Source: Streptomyces sp. Alt3 (GTDB taxonomy: Bacteria > Actinomycetota > Actinomycetes > Streptomycetales > Streptomycetaceae). Taken from it: a DNA stretch of 64,000 bases. Both the position numbers and the translations under genes were made by a program. Within the stretch, counting starts at the first letter, position 1. Every line of letters starts with the position of its first letter. A model generated the notes under the pieces. It saw only the letters and a list, made by a program, of their open reading frames with translations. It searched no databases and was not told the origin of the DNA. The DNA is taken from NCBI RefSeq assembly GCF_030719215.1, contig NZ_CP120983.1:2170001-2234000 (forward strand), written 5' to 3'. Below are positions 18,596-27,803 of this stretch, piece by piece.

Positions 18596-20113
18596 TCACT
18601 CGGGTTTCGGTGCCCGTCCGGGGCCCTGACCGTGCTCGGCCGGCGCGGGGATCCGGCCGCCTCCGGCGCTCCGGGGCGTCTCGCTGCGCCAGTCGGGGTG
18701 CCCGGGCATCGGCGGGGTCCTCCTCCCGTACAGCCACCCGTCGAAGAACGCCGTCAGGTCCCTCCCGGCGATGCCCGACGCCAACTCCGTGAACTGCCGC
18801 GTGGTCGCCGACGCGTTCCGGTGGACCCTGACCCAGGTGCGCTCCAGGCGGTCGAACGCGGCCTCGCCGATCTCCTCGCGCAGGGCGTACAGGATGAGCG
18901 CGCTCCCGTCGTACACGACCGGCCTGAACAGGCTGATCTTGTGGTCGGGGGTGGGGACGTCGGGGCGGGCGGGCGGGCCGCCCGCGGCACGCCAGGCGTC
19001 GGAACGGCTGTAGGCCTCACGCATCCGCCGTTCCATCGGCTTCTGCGCGTGTTCCTCGGCGTAGCGGGCCTCGTACCAGGTGGCGTGTCCCTCGTTGAGC
19101 CACAGATCGGACCATGACCGCGGGGAGACGCTGTTGCCGAACCACTGGTGGGCGAGCTCGTGCACCATGACCGAGTCGACGTACCACTCGGGATATCCCG
19201 CCTCGGTGAACAGGGAGCGTTCGAAGAGCGAGAGCGTCTGGGTCTCCAGCTCGAACCCCGTCTCGGTGTCGGCGACCAGCAGCCCGTACGTCTCGAAGGG
19301 GTACGGGCCGACCTGCTCCTCCATCCAGGCGAGCTGCGCCGGGGTCTTCTTCAGCCAGGGCTCCAGCTTCTGCCGGTCGGCGGCGGGCACCACGTCGCGT
19401 ACCGGCAGCCCGCGCGGTCCGGTGCGGCGCAGGACGGCTGAGCGGCCGATGGACACCTGGGCCAGTTCCGTCGCCATCGGGTGCTCGGTGCGGTAGGTCC
19501 AGGTGGTCGAGCCGGAGTGTTCCCGCCTCCCGGTGGGCAGACCGCCGGCGACGACCGTGTACTCCTTCGGCGCGGTCACCCGGAAGGTGAAGTACGCCTT
19601 GTCGGCGGGGTGGTCGTTGCCGGGGAAGACACGGTGTGCGGCGTCGGCCTGGTTCGCCATCGCGAGGCCGTCGGCGGTCGGGACCCAGCCCCCGTTGGCC
19701 TTGTCCCCCGAGGGGTCGCTCGTGTGCCGCACGGTGATCCGCACGGGCGTGCCCGCCGGGAGCCGCGAGGGCACGTCGACGACCAGGTCCTCACCCGCGG
19801 TGGCGAACTCCGAGCCGTGGCCGTTGACTTCGACGGACCGGACGGTGCCGCGCGCGAAGTCGAGGTTGATCCGGTCCAGGGGGGCGGTGGTCCGCGCGTC
19901 GATGGTGGTGACGGCGTCGAGGGGCTTGGTGTTGCTGCCCCTGTAGGTGAGTGAGATGTCGTACGAGAGGACGTCGTAACCGGGGTTGCCCAGGTGGGGG
20001 AACAGCCGGTCGCCGATACCGAGCGGTTCGGGTGCGGGCAGGGTGGCGGCGACGAGGGTGACCGACGCGGTGGCGAGCAGGGCTGCGCGCAGTCGGCGGG
20101 AGGTGAGCGGCAT
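18596..20113 (-). CDS. Exported M1-family metallopeptidase
   Basis: A 505-residue zinc peptidase with an N-terminal signal peptide (residues 1-30: Arg-rich start, hydrophobic core, ALA-type end). The zinc site is 'HELAHQWFG' plus the Glu in 'LWLNEGHATW', as in M1 aminopeptidases. The substrate-binding GxMEN motif appears as 'GFELETQTLSLF'; the Glu is kept but the Asn is replaced. The C-terminus is shorter than in full M1 enzymes, as in the secreted actinobacterial subgroup. It ends 133 bases before hflX. No clear ribosome site precedes ATG 20113. Confidence 0.88.
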   Translation of the reverse strand: MPLTSRRLRAALLATASVTLVAATLPAPEPLGIGDRLFPHLGNPGYDVLSYDISLTYRGSNTKPLDAVTTIDARTTAPLDRINLDFARGTVRSVEVNGHGSEFATAGEDLVVDVPSRLPAGTPVRITVRHTSDPSGDKANGGWVPTADGLAMANQADAAHRVFPGNDHPADKAYFTFRVTAPKEYTVVAGGLPTGRREHSGSTTWTYRTEHPMATELAQVSIGRSAVLRRTGPRGLPVRDVVPAADRQKLEPWLKKTPAQLAWMEEQVGPYPFETYGLLVADTETGFELETQTLSLFERSLFTEAGYPEWYVDSVMVHELAHQWFGNSVSPRSWSDLWLNEGHATWYEARYAEEHAQKPMERRMREAYSRSDAWRAAGGPPARPDVPTPDHKISLFRPVVYDGSALILYALREEIGEAAFDRLERTWVRVHRNASATTRQFTELASGIAGRDLTAFFDGWLYGRRTPPMPGHPDWRSETPRSAGGGRIPAPAEHGQGPGRAPKPE

Positions 20114-20218
20114 GGACTACGGCTACCAGCGCGCGCCGTCCGCACGGGAGTGGCGCGCGCCGCACCACCCGAACGGGGTCGCCCGGCAGCGGCAACGAGA
20201 GGCTCTGGAGGGCTGCGG

Positions 20219-22366
20219 TCAGCCCGTGGCGGCGGTCTGCTGGGCGCGGCTCACGTCGTACACGCCGGGGACGTCGCGCATCGCCCGCATGAGGCCCGGC
20301 AGGCCGGCCGCGTCCGGCAGCTGCAGCGTGTAGGTGTGCCGGACGCGCTGTTCGCTGGGCGGCTCGACCGTCGCGGAGACGATGGCCGCGTCGGCGGTCG
20401 CGATGGCCTCGGTGAGGTCGGCGAGGAGCCGGGGACGGCCGAAGGACTCCGCGACGAGGGTGACCTTGTAGTCGGTGGTGCCGCTCAGGTCGCCCGGGTC
20501 GTCCCAGCGTGCCCCGACGGCCGCCCGGCCCGTGCCCCGCATACGGGCCACCGCCGGGCACTCCTCGCGGTGCACCGTGACCGCCCCGCCGCGCACGGTG
20601 AACCCGATGATGGTGTCGGGCGGGACGGGGGTGCAGCATCCGGCGAGCCGGACCGGTGCCCCCGGCATGTCGACGACCACGCCCGCCACCCGGTCGGCGG
20701 CCCGGCTCCGGCTGCCGGCGGCTTCGTCGGCCGGCTGCGCCTGCGGTCTCGGAGTGTCGGGCCGGCTCTTCTGGGGCCCCTGGGCGCCGTCGGGATGGGC
20801 GTCGAGCCACCTGGTGATCGCGATCCGCGCGGTGGGGGTGCGCGCGTGGTCGAGCCACTCCGGGGACGGACCGGACGAGGCGTCCTGGGCGAGCAGCAGC
20901 TGCACGGTGTCGCCGTCGTTCAGTGTGGTGCTGAGCGTGGCGAGCCGGCCGTTGACCCGGGCCCCGATGCTGGCGTGGGCCTCTTCCCCGTACTGCGCGT
21001 AAGCGGCGTCGACGCAGCTGGCGCCGGCCGGGAGTCCGAGCGTCCCGCCGTCGGTGCGGAAGACGGTGATCTCCCGGTCCTGCGCGAGGTCGGCGCGGAG
21101 CGTGGCCCAGAAGGTGTCGGAGTCGGTGGCCGACTCCTGCCAGTCCAGGAGGCGGGACAGCCAGCCCGGCCTGGTGGGGTCGGCGCGTTCGCCGTCCGCG
21201 GGTTCCAGCTGCTGTGCGGCGGCGGAGCCGTCCTGGGTGTAGGGGTTGCCGAGTGCGACGACGCCGGCCTCGGCGACCTTGTGCATCCGGTGCGTACGGA
21301 TGAGGACTTCGGCGACCGCGCCCTCGGAGCCGACCACAGCGGTGTGCAGCGACTGGTAGAGGTTGAACTTGGGGGCCGCGATGAAGTCCTTGAACTCGGA
21401 GATCACCGGCGTGAAACAGGTGTGCAGTTCGCCCAGGACGGCGTAGCAGTCGGCGTCCTCCCCCACCAGCACCAGCAGACGTCCGAAGTCGGTGCCACGC
21501 ATCTCGCCGCGTTTGATCCTGACGCGGTGCACGGAGACGAAGTGGCGTGGCCTGATGAGCACTTCGGCGTTGATGCCGGCTTCCCGCAGGGTGGTCCTGA
21601 CGCTGTCCGCGATCTCCGTGAGCGGGTCCTGCGCGCCTTCCCAGGCGGAGACCAGGGCGTGGGTGCGCTCGCACTCCTCCGGGTGCAGGATCGCGAAGAC
21701 GAGATCCTCGAGTTCCGTCTTGAGTGCCTGCACACCGAGGCGTTCGGCGAGCGGGATGAGTACGTCCCGGGTGACCTTGGCGATCCTGGCCTGTTTCTCG
21801 GGCCGCATGACGCCGAGGGTGCGCATGTTGTGCAGCCGGTCCGCCAGTTTGATCGACATCACGCGGACGTCGTTCCCGGTGGCGACGAGCATCTTGCGGA
21901 AGGTCTCGGGCTCGGCGGCGGCCCCGTAGTCGACCTTCTCCAGCTTGGTGACGCCGTCGACCAGATAACAGACCTCGTCGCCGAACTCCTCCCGCACCTG
22001 ATCGAGGGTCACCTCGGTGTCCTCGACCGTGTCGTGGAGCAGCGAGGCGGTCAGGGTCGTCGTCTCGGCACCGAGCTCGGCGAGGATCAGGGTGACCGCG
22101 AGGGGGTGGGTGATGTACGGCTCACCGCTCTTGCGCATCTGACCGCGGTGCGAGGACTCCGCGAGTACGTAGGCCCTGCTCAGAATGGCCAGGTCGGCGT
22201 CCGGATGGTGCGCGCGGTGCGCCTCGGCCACGTGCCCGATGGCGTCGGGGAGCCGGTCACGGGAGACCGGCCCGAGCAGGGCGACACGGCCCAGCCGGCG
22301 CAGGTCGATCCGTGCGCGACCGCGCTTGCGAAGGGGAGCACCTGGATTGGCGGCCTCTGCGCTCAT
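20219..22366 (-). CDS. rshA: RelA/SpoT homologue RshA with altered synthetase half
   Basis: A 715-residue (p)ppGpp metabolism protein. The N-terminal hydrolase domain is intact: 'RGQMRKSGEPYITHPLAV', 'LHDTVEDTEVTLDQV' and 'KLADRLHNMRTLG'. The synthetase domain keeps 'DFIAAPKFNLYQSLHTAVVG' but lacks several usual residues. The R-P-K-x-Y-x-S-x-Y-x-K segment reads 'RPRHFVSVHRVRIKRG', D-L-x-G-x-R is missing, and E-x-Q-I-R-T reads 'EVLIRT'. TGS and ACT domains follow ('ITVFRTDGGTLGLPAGASCVDAAY', 'YKVTLVAESFGRP'). Start 22366 has GGAGGT six bases upstream. This is the second RSH protein known from Streptomyces, distinct from RelA. Confidence 0.92.
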   Translation of the reverse strand: MSAEAANPGAPLRKRGRARIDLRRLGRVALLGPVSRDRLPDAIGHVAEAHRAHHPDADLAILSRAYVLAESSHRGQMRKSGEPYITHPLAVTLILAELGAETTTLTASLLHDTVEDTEVTLDQVREEFGDEVCYLVDGVTKLEKVDYGAAAEPETFRKMLVATGNDVRVMSIKLADRLHNMRTLGVMRPEKQARIAKVTRDVLIPLAERLGVQALKTELEDLVFAILHPEECERTHALVSAWEGAQDPLTEIADSVRTTLREAGINAEVLIRPRHFVSVHRVRIKRGEMRGTDFGRLLVLVGEDADCYAVLGELHTCFTPVISEFKDFIAAPKFNLYQSLHTAVVGSEGAVAEVLIRTHRMHKVAEAGVVALGNPYTQDGSAAAQQLEPADGERADPTRPGWLSRLLDWQESATDSDTFWATLRADLAQDREITVFRTDGGTLGLPAGASCVDAAYAQYGEEAHASIGARVNGRLATLSTTLNDGDTVQLLLAQDASSGPSPEWLDHARTPTARIAITRWLDAHPDGAQGPQKSRPDTPRPQAQPADEAAGSRSRAADRVAGVVVDMPGAPVRLAGCCTPVPPDTIIGFTVRGGAVTVHREECPAVARMRGTGRAAVGARWDDPGDLSGTTDYKVTLVAESFGRPRLLADLTEAIATADAAIVSATVEPPSEQRVRHTYTLQLPDAAGLPGLMRAMRDVPGVYDVSRAQQTAATG

Positions 22367-22506
22367 GGGGCACCTCCGGCGACGTCGACCGGCAGGGAAG
22401 GGATGCGGGTACACCCCCGGGCCGGTGCTTGATGCTATCGACCCCACCACGTGGCGCAGTCCAGCTCTCGCCCGGCGTGAAACGGATCACCCATTCGAGC
22501 GAAGCT

Positions 22507-23379
22507 CTAACCGATCATCGTTTCGACCCACGCGGAGTCGATCACGCCCTCGGCGACGATGACCGCGGGACCGGTCATGTCGATCCCGCCGTCGGGGTGT
22601 TCGGTGATCACCAGGGTGCCTCCGGGGAGGTCCACCGTGTACGTCGCGGGTGCTCCGGTCTGCGCGGGGTCCACACCGTCCCTGCGTGCGGCCGCGACGG
22701 CGACGGCGCAGGCGCCGGTGCCGCAGGAGCGGGTCTCGCCGGAGCCGCGCTCGTGAACCCGCATCGCGACGTGCCGCGGTCCGCGGTCCGCGACGAACTC
22801 GATGTTGACGCCGTCCGGGTAGACCGACTGCGGGCTGAACGGCGGTACGGAGAACAGGTCCCCGGCGTGGTCCAGGTCCTCGACGAACGCGACGGCGTGC
22901 GGATTGCCCATGTTGACGTTCCGGGCGTCCCAGCTCCGGCCGTCCACGGTGACCGTGACTCCGGTGTCGGGGAGCGCAGCCCGCCCCATGGAGACCGTGA
23001 CGTCGCCGTCCTTGGCGATGTGCACCCGCTTGACCCCGCCCCGGGTCGCGACGGCCAGGTCGCCCTCGGCCGCGAACCCGGCGCGCTGCAGGTAGCGGGC
23101 GAAGACGCGGACCCCGTTGCCGCACATCTCGGCGACCGAGCCGTCGGCGTTGCGGTAGTCCATGAACCACTCGGCCTCGTCCGCCATGTCCCGGGCGTCG
23201 GGGTGCGCGGCGGAGCGTACGACGTGCAGGAGTCCGTCACCGCCGATGCCCGCACGCCGGTCGCAGAGCCGGGCGACGACGGGAACCGGCAGGTCGAGGG
23301 CGTTGTCCGGGTCCGGGACGATCACGAAGTCGTTCTCGGTGCCGTGTCCCTTGAGGAAGGCGATCTGCGAAGTGCTCAC
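22507..23379 (-). CDS. dapF: Diaminopimelate epimerase
   Basis: A 290-residue cofactor-free epimerase converting LL- to meso-diaminopimelate for lysine and peptidoglycan (Streptomyces vegetative walls use LL-DAP, so the enzyme serves mainly lysine). The two catalytic cysteines are Cys86 in 'AEMCGNGVRVF' and Cys near 222 in 'RSCGTGACAVAVAA'. The GTG start at 23379 fits the family N-terminus ('FLKGHGTENDFV'), though the ribosome site is weak. It lies in the miaB-miaA-dapF cluster, all on the minus strand. Confidence 0.96.
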   Translation of the reverse strand: MSTSQIAFLKGHGTENDFVIVPDPDNALDLPVPVVARLCDRRAGIGGDGLLHVVRSAAHPDARDMADEAEWFMDYRNADGSVAEMCGNGVRVFARYLQRAGFAAEGDLAVATRGGVKRVHIAKDGDVTVSMGRAALPDTGVTVTVDGRSWDARNVNMGNPHAVAFVEDLDHAGDLFSVPPFSPQSVYPDGVNIEFVADRGPRHVAMRVHERGSGETRSCGTGACAVAVAAARRDGVDPAQTGAPATYTVDLPGGTLVITEHPDGGIDMTGPAVIVAEGVIDSAWVETMIG

Positions 23380-23466
23380 GGACCAACTGTACGAGGCCGT
23401 GGCGACGGTTCGCCGGTCCGGGGGCCGCGTCGCCGGGCGCCCGGCTCCCAGCAGGCCGCCGGGCTC

Positions 23467-23904
23467 TCAGCGGAGGCGGGCCACGCGCCAGACGGCCAGG
23501 GCGACCAGCACCCCGCACACGGCGACGTACAGCGCGATCACGCGCCAGTCGGGGCGTTCGTTCGCCCCTCTGGCCGGCAGGCCGGGCCAGGTGTGACCGA
23601 CACGGCGGGCCGCCATCATGCCCCAGCCGGCGGCGCAGCAGCTGATCAGGAGCCCCAGCATCGCCACCACGGCTCCGCCCCCGCCGAACTCGAAGGCGAG
23701 CGGGAAGGCGAACATCAGGGAGCCGACCGCCGCCAGCAGCACGATCGGGGCGAGCTGCCAGATGCGCATGCGGCGGGCGGGGCGGAGCTCGACCTCGACC
23801 TCGGGGACGACGTCGAGGTCGTCGGGCCCGTCAGGGCTCAGACGTCCTGCTTCATGACGCGTGTGCGGTGCGTCTCGGTCTGTGTCGCGAGGGCCGGCCT
23901 CCAT
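23467..23904 (-). CDS. Hypothetical membrane protein
   Basis: A 145-residue protein of unknown function. The first 50 residues are charged ('VVPEVEVELRPARRMRIW'), followed by three predicted membrane segments: about 52-72, 78-98 and a C-terminal one after a Pro/Arg loop. The ATG at 23904 is preferred because GGGAGGG lies nine bases upstream; a GTG at 23961 is possible. It lies between miaA and dapF on the same strand, 87 bases from dapF, and is probably co-transcribed. Confidence 0.7.
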   Translation of the reverse strand: MEAGPRDTDRDAPHTRHEAGRLSPDGPDDLDVVPEVEVELRPARRMRIWQLAPIVLLAAVGSLMFAFPLAFEFGGGGAVVAMLGLLISCCAAGWGMMAARRVGHTWPGLPARGANERPDWRVIALYVAVCGVLVALAVWRVARLR

Positions 23905-24011
23905 CGCCACGCGCCCTCCCAACTCGGACTCCACTGGTCGATCGATGCTCGATGATGGCACGGCCCGGGCCGCCGAAATGACGGGCGGAGCTTCCCGATG
24001 CCATCACGTGA

Positions 24012-24950
24012 TCAGGCTGTAACCGCTCGTTCGACCAACGCCAGCGCCCGGTCCGGGAGTTCTCCGCGCTGTTCCTCGGCACCACTGAGCCACTCGACGC
24101 GCGGGTCGCGCCGGAACCACGAGTCCTGACGGCGCGCGAAGCGTTTGGTCGCGCGTACCGTCTCGGCGCGCGCCTCGTCCTCGGTGCACTCCCCCGCGAG
24201 CGCCGCGAGGACCTGCTGGTAGCCGAGCGCACGCGAGGCGGTGCGCCCCTCGCGCAGCCCCCCGGCCTCCAGCTCGCGCACCTCGTCCACGAGTCCGGCG
24301 TCCCACATCCGGTCCACGCGGGTGCGGATCCGTTCGTCGAGTTCGGGGCGTTCGACGTCCACACCGATCTGGAGGGCGTCGTAGACCGCCTCGTCGCCGG
24401 GGAGATTGGCGGTGAAGGGCTTGCCCGTGATCTCGATGACCTCCAGGGCGCGGACGATGCGGCGTCCGTTGCTCGCCAGGATGGCCTGCGCCGCGCCGGG
24501 ATCCGCGGCGGCGAGCCGGGCGTGCAGGGCGCCGGAGCCGTGCTCCGCCAGCTCCTGTTCGAGCCTGGCGCGTACGCCGGGGTCCGTCCCGGGGAATTCG
24601 AGGGCGTCGATGGCGCCCTTCACGTAGAGGCCCGAGCCGCCCACCAGGACGGGGGTCCGCCCCTCGGACAGCAGCCGGTCGATCTCGGTGCGCGCGAGCC
24701 GCTGGTACTCGGCGACGCTCGCGGCCTCGGTGACGTCCCAGATGTCCATCAGGTGGTGAGGGACGCCGCCACGCTCGGCAAGGGTCAGCTTCGCCGTGCC
24801 GATGTCCATGCCGCGGTAGAGCTGCATGGAGTCGGCGTTGACCACTTCACCCCCGAGCTGTTGGGCGAGGAACACTCCCAGGTCGGATTTTCCGGCCGCG
24901 GTGGGACCGACGACGGTGATGACGCGGGGGGTGGGAGCTGATGTTCTCAC
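24012..24950 (-). CDS. miaA: tRNA dimethylallyltransferase
   Basis: A 312-residue enzyme that isoprenylates A37 in tRNAs reading UNN codons, the step before MiaB. It has the P-loop 'GPTAAGKSDLG', 'VNADSMQLYRGMDIGTAKLT', 'PVLVGGSGLYVKGAIDALEFPGTDP' and 'TKRFARRQDSWFRRDPRVEWL'. GTG 24950 fits the start of the fold. No ribosome site is seen, so translation may be leaderless. The gene sits in one cluster with miaB, its partner in the ms2i6A37 pathway. Confidence 0.94.
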   Translation of the reverse strand: MRTSAPTPRVITVVGPTAAGKSDLGVFLAQQLGGEVVNADSMQLYRGMDIGTAKLTLAERGGVPHHLMDIWDVTEAASVAEYQRLARTEIDRLLSEGRTPVLVGGSGLYVKGAIDALEFPGTDPGVRARLEQELAEHGSGALHARLAAADPGAAQAILASNGRRIVRALEVIEITGKPFTANLPGDEAVYDALQIGVDVERPELDERIRTRVDRMWDAGLVDEVRELEAGGLREGRTASRALGYQQVLAALAGECTEDEARAETVRATKRFARRQDSWFRRDPRVEWLSGAEEQRGELPDRALALVERAVTA

Positions 24951-25123
24951 CGGGACAGTGTCCCAAACTTCGGGACGCGTCCGGACCGGAAGGACCGGGT
25001 GCCCGTCGCGCCCGGAACGGAACCTCTCACTCCGCCCGGTGCGGACGGACACGGCGAGTGACGCGACTTCGCTCACAGCCGAGTAAAATGTGACCACAGT
25101 CCCCCAGCACGGAAGGTGGCCCC

Positions 25124-25369
25124 ATGGGTTTCCTGGACAACCTGAAGGCCAAGCTGGCCCCGGCCAAGGAAAAGGTCGGCGACCTCGCGCAGCAACACGG
25201 GGACAAGATCGACCAGGGCCTCGACAAGGCCGCCCGCACGGTCGACGAGCGGACCAAGGGCAAGTACAGCGACAAGATCGTGTCCGGCACGCAGAAGGCC
25301 AAGGACGCGGTCGACCGCCTGGGCAACAAGAACGAGGGCGGCACGCCGCCTCCGCCGCCCGCTTCCTGA
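25124..25369 (+). CDS. MT0933-like antitoxin family protein, solo
   Basis: An 81-residue Lys-rich, largely helical protein ('MGFLDNLKAKLAPAKEKVGD' start, 'KYSDKIVSGTQKAKDAVDRL' centre, Pro-rich tail). It resembles the MT0933/Rv0909 antitoxin family of actinobacteria. In mycobacteria the partner toxin is adjacent, but here no small companion gene is present. It lies alone on the plus strand among minus-strand genes, with a good ribosome site (GGAAGGTGG) and a strong terminator after it. Confidence 0.75.
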   Translation: MGFLDNLKAKLAPAKEKVGDLAQQHGDKIDQGLDKAARTVDERTKGKYSDKIVSGTQKAKDAVDRLGNKNEGGTPPPPPAS

Positions 25370-25389
25370 CCCCGGCAACCGGTGGTGGC

Positions 25390-25423
25390 GAGGGCCGTGG
25401 AGCGAAGCCGCTCCACGGCCCTC
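25390..25423. terminator. Terminator after the MT0933-like gene
   Basis: A perfect 15-pair stem (GAGGGCCGTGGAGCG and its complement) closed by a 4-base loop, 20 bases after the stop. The convergent LigB-like gene ends 28 bases further on, so it can act in both directions. Confidence 0.85.
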
Positions 25424-25450
25424 GGCCGTTCCGGGGAAGAGCCTGATCCG

Positions 25451-26170
25451 TCAGGACCAGGCGGCGACGGCGTATCCCACGCCGTAAGGGGCGCCCTCGT
25501 AAAGCAGCTGCCCGCCGAGGCCGGCGCCCCGGGCAGCGCCTGCGAGCACCTGCCAGGGCGCCCGGCCCGCCGCCTTCAGTTCGTACGCCAGCGATTCGTC
25601 CAGAGCGGCCAGCGCGGCGAGGTCGGCGGTGCCCAGCGCCGATGCGGCCGCCGCGTCGAAGTCCGCCGCCCGCTCGTCCAGGTAGCCGGGCGCCTTGACC
25701 GTCCGGCAGGCACTGCCGTCGCCCATGACCAGCAGAGCGACGCGTTCCGCCCTGGCGGCCAGGTCCGCGCCGGCGCTCAGGCAGCGGTCGGCGGCGAGTG
25801 CCTCCCCCACTCCGAGCCCTTCGGCCGGAGCACAGTCCCACCGGGCCAGGCCCAGCAGCCAGGCACCGACGGCGAGGGACGCCGGGAGAGGGCGTTCCGG
25901 CGCCGGGGACCCGGCGGGCGACTCGCCCAGCCGCACGGTCAGGTCCACGCCGAATCCGGCGAAGGAGCCGACCGAACCCGGGGGGAAGGGGCCTCGGCCG
26001 TCCGGCCCCGCGGGGCCGGCCACGATCAGCACGTCAGGCCGTGCGGCGGCAAGCACGCCCAGTGCGTCGAGACACGCGCTTCTCGCGGCGTCGAGCTCGG
26101 GCCCGGCTCCCGTGGCCACCTCGGGCACCAGGAGCGGCGGACAGGGACAGACAGCGGCGGCGACAAGCAT
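25451..26170 (-). CDS. LigB-superfamily (class III extradiol dioxygenase-like) protein without histidines
   Basis: A 239-residue protein with the overall pattern of the LigB fold ('CPCPPLLVPEVATG' start, 'RPDVLIVAGPAG', 'VALLVMGDGSACRTVKAPGYLDERAADFD', 'GQLLYEGAPYGVGYAVAAW' end). In true extradiol dioxygenases the first motif carries an iron-binding His where this protein has Cys, and this protein contains no histidine at all. It is therefore unlikely to be a dioxygenase. It starts 15 bases after miaB ends and is presumably co-transcribed. I chose ATG 26170 because the LigB-like region begins there; no strong ribosome site is seen. Confidence 0.75.
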   Translation of the reverse strand: MLVAAAVCPCPPLLVPEVATGAGPELDAARSACLDALGVLAAARPDVLIVAGPAGPDGRGPFPPGSVGSFAGFGVDLTVRLGESPAGSPAPERPLPASLAVGAWLLGLARWDCAPAEGLGVGEALAADRCLSAGADLAARAERVALLVMGDGSACRTVKAPGYLDERAADFDAAAASALGTADLAALAALDESLAYELKAAGRAPWQVLAGAARGAGLGGQLLYEGAPYGVGYAVAAWS

Positions 26171-26184
26171 GCCGGTCAGCGTAC

Positions 26185-27705
26185 TCAGTCGCAGCCGCAC
26201 CCCGGGGTGGCGGCCGCGGGCAGCGGGGCGGGCGCGCCGATGCCGGGCAGACCCAGCATCACGCCTGCGGGCCGGGCGGCAGGAGCCGCGTTGCGCTTCT
26301 CCCAGGCGTCTCCGGACCGCGTACGCCGGACTCCCAGGGGCGTGCCCTCGGCGAGCAGGTGGTGCGGGGCCGCGTAGCTGATCTCGACCGTGACGACATC
26401 GCCGGGGCGTACGTCCTCGGACGGCTTGGTGAAGTGGACGAGCCGGTTGTCGGGAGCGCGGCCGGAGAGCCGGTGCGTGGCGCCGTCCTTGCGGCCCTCG
26501 CCCTCCGCGACCATGACGTCCAGGGTTCGGCCGACCTGCTTCTTGTTCTCGTTCCAGGAGATCTCCTCCTGGAGGGCGGACAGGCGCATGTAGCGCTCCT
26601 GCACGACCTCCTTGGGGATCTGCCCCTCCATGTCGGCGGCGGGTGTCCCGGGGCGCTTGGAGTACTGGAAGGTGAAGGCGTTCGCGAAGCGGGCCTCGCG
26701 CACGGCGTGCATCGTCTGCTCGAAGTCCTCCTCGGTCTCCCCGGGGAAGCCGACGATGATGTCGGTGGAGATGGCGGCGTCCGGCATGGCGGCGCGCACC
26801 TTCTCGATGATCCCGAGGAAGCGCTCCTGGCGGTACGAGCGGCGCATCGCCTTGAGGATCGTGTCCGAGCCCGACTGCATCGGCATGTGCAGCTGGGGCA
26901 TCACGTTCGGCGTCTCGGCCATCGCAGCGATCACGTCGTCGGTGAAGTCGCGCGGGTGGGGCGAGGTGAAGCGGACGCGCTCCAGCCCCTCGATGGCGCC
27001 GCAGGCCCGCAGCAGCTTGGAGAAGGCCTCACGGTCACCGATGTCGGAACCGTAGGCGTTCACGTTCTGACCGAGCAGCGTGATCTCGCTGACGCCTTCG
27101 GCGACGAGGGCCTCGATCTCGGCCAGGATGTCGCCGGTGCGACGGTCCTTCTCCTTGCCCCGCAGCGCGGGGACGATGCAGAAGGTGCAGGTGTTGTTGC
27201 AGCCCACGGAGATCGACACCCACGCCGCGTAGGCGGACTCGCGGCGGGTGGGCAGGGTCGAGGGGAACGCCTCCAGGGACTCGGCGATCTCGACCTGCGC
27301 CTCCTCCTGGACGCGGGCGCGCTCCAGCAGGACCGGCAGCTTGCCGATGTTGTGCGTGCCGAAGACGACGTCGACCCAGGGGGCACGCCGCACGATGGTG
27401 TCGCGGTCCTTCTGCGCCAGACAGCCGCCGACGGCGATCTGCATCCCGGGGCGCTTCGTCTTCATCGGGGCGAGGCGGCCGAGGTTTCCGTAGAGCTTGT
27501 TGTCGGCGTTCTCGCGCACCGCGCAGGTGTTGAAGACGACGACGTCGGCGTCACCGTCCGAGCCCTCGGGGGCGCGCACGTAGCCGGCGCCCTCCAGCAG
27601 CCCCGACAAGCGTTCGGAGTCGTGGACGTTCATCTGGCACCCGTAGGTGCGTACCTCGTAGCTCTTCTGGACGTCCACTGCTTCGCTCCGGTTGCCGCTG
27701 GTCAT
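26185..27705 (-). CDS. miaB: tRNA-2-methylthio-N6-dimethylallyladenosine synthase
   Basis: A 506-residue radical-SAM methylthiotransferase that adds the methylthio group to i6A37. The N-terminal UPF0004 domain has Cys23 ('[13 protein letters not shown]') and '[16 protein letters not shown]'; the radical-SAM motif is 'GCNNTCTFC' near residue 171; a TRAM domain follows ('[13 protein letters not shown]'). The C-terminus has an extra Ala/Pro-rich tail. ATG 27705 is chosen from family alignment; the ribosome site is weak. It works after MiaA, encoded about 1.2 kb downstream on the same strand. Confidence 0.95.
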   Translation of the reverse strand: MTSGNRSEAVDVQKSYEVRTYGCQMNVHDSERLSGLLEGAGYVRAPEGSDGDADVVVFNTCAVRENADNKLYGNLGRLAPMKTKRPGMQIAVGGCLAQKDRDTIVRRAPWVDVVFGTHNIGKLPVLLERARVQEEAQVEIAESLEAFPSTLPTRRESAYAAWVSISVGCNNTCTFCIVPALRGKEKDRRTGDILAEIEALVAEGVSEITLLGQNVNAYGSDIGDREAFSKLLRACGAIEGLERVRFTSPHPRDFTDDVIAAMAETPNVMPQLHMPMQSGSDTILKAMRRSYRQERFLGIIEKVRAAMPDAAISTDIIVGFPGETEEDFEQTMHAVREARFANAFTFQYSKRPGTPAADMEGQIPKEVVQERYMRLSALQEEISWNENKKQVGRTLDVMVAEGEGRKDGATHRLSGRAPDNRLVHFTKPSEDVRPGDVVTVEISYAAPHHLLAEGTPLGVRRTRSGDAWEKRNAAPAARPAGVMLGLPGIGAPAPLPAAATPGCGCD

Positions 27706-27803
27706 GGGACAAGGGTAGGCGGTGACCGCGCCTCTCCCGCCGCCGGAGCCCGTGCCCCGGTCCGGCCTGGCCAGGACGGGGCACCGCCTGGCAGGATCGC
27801 GCC

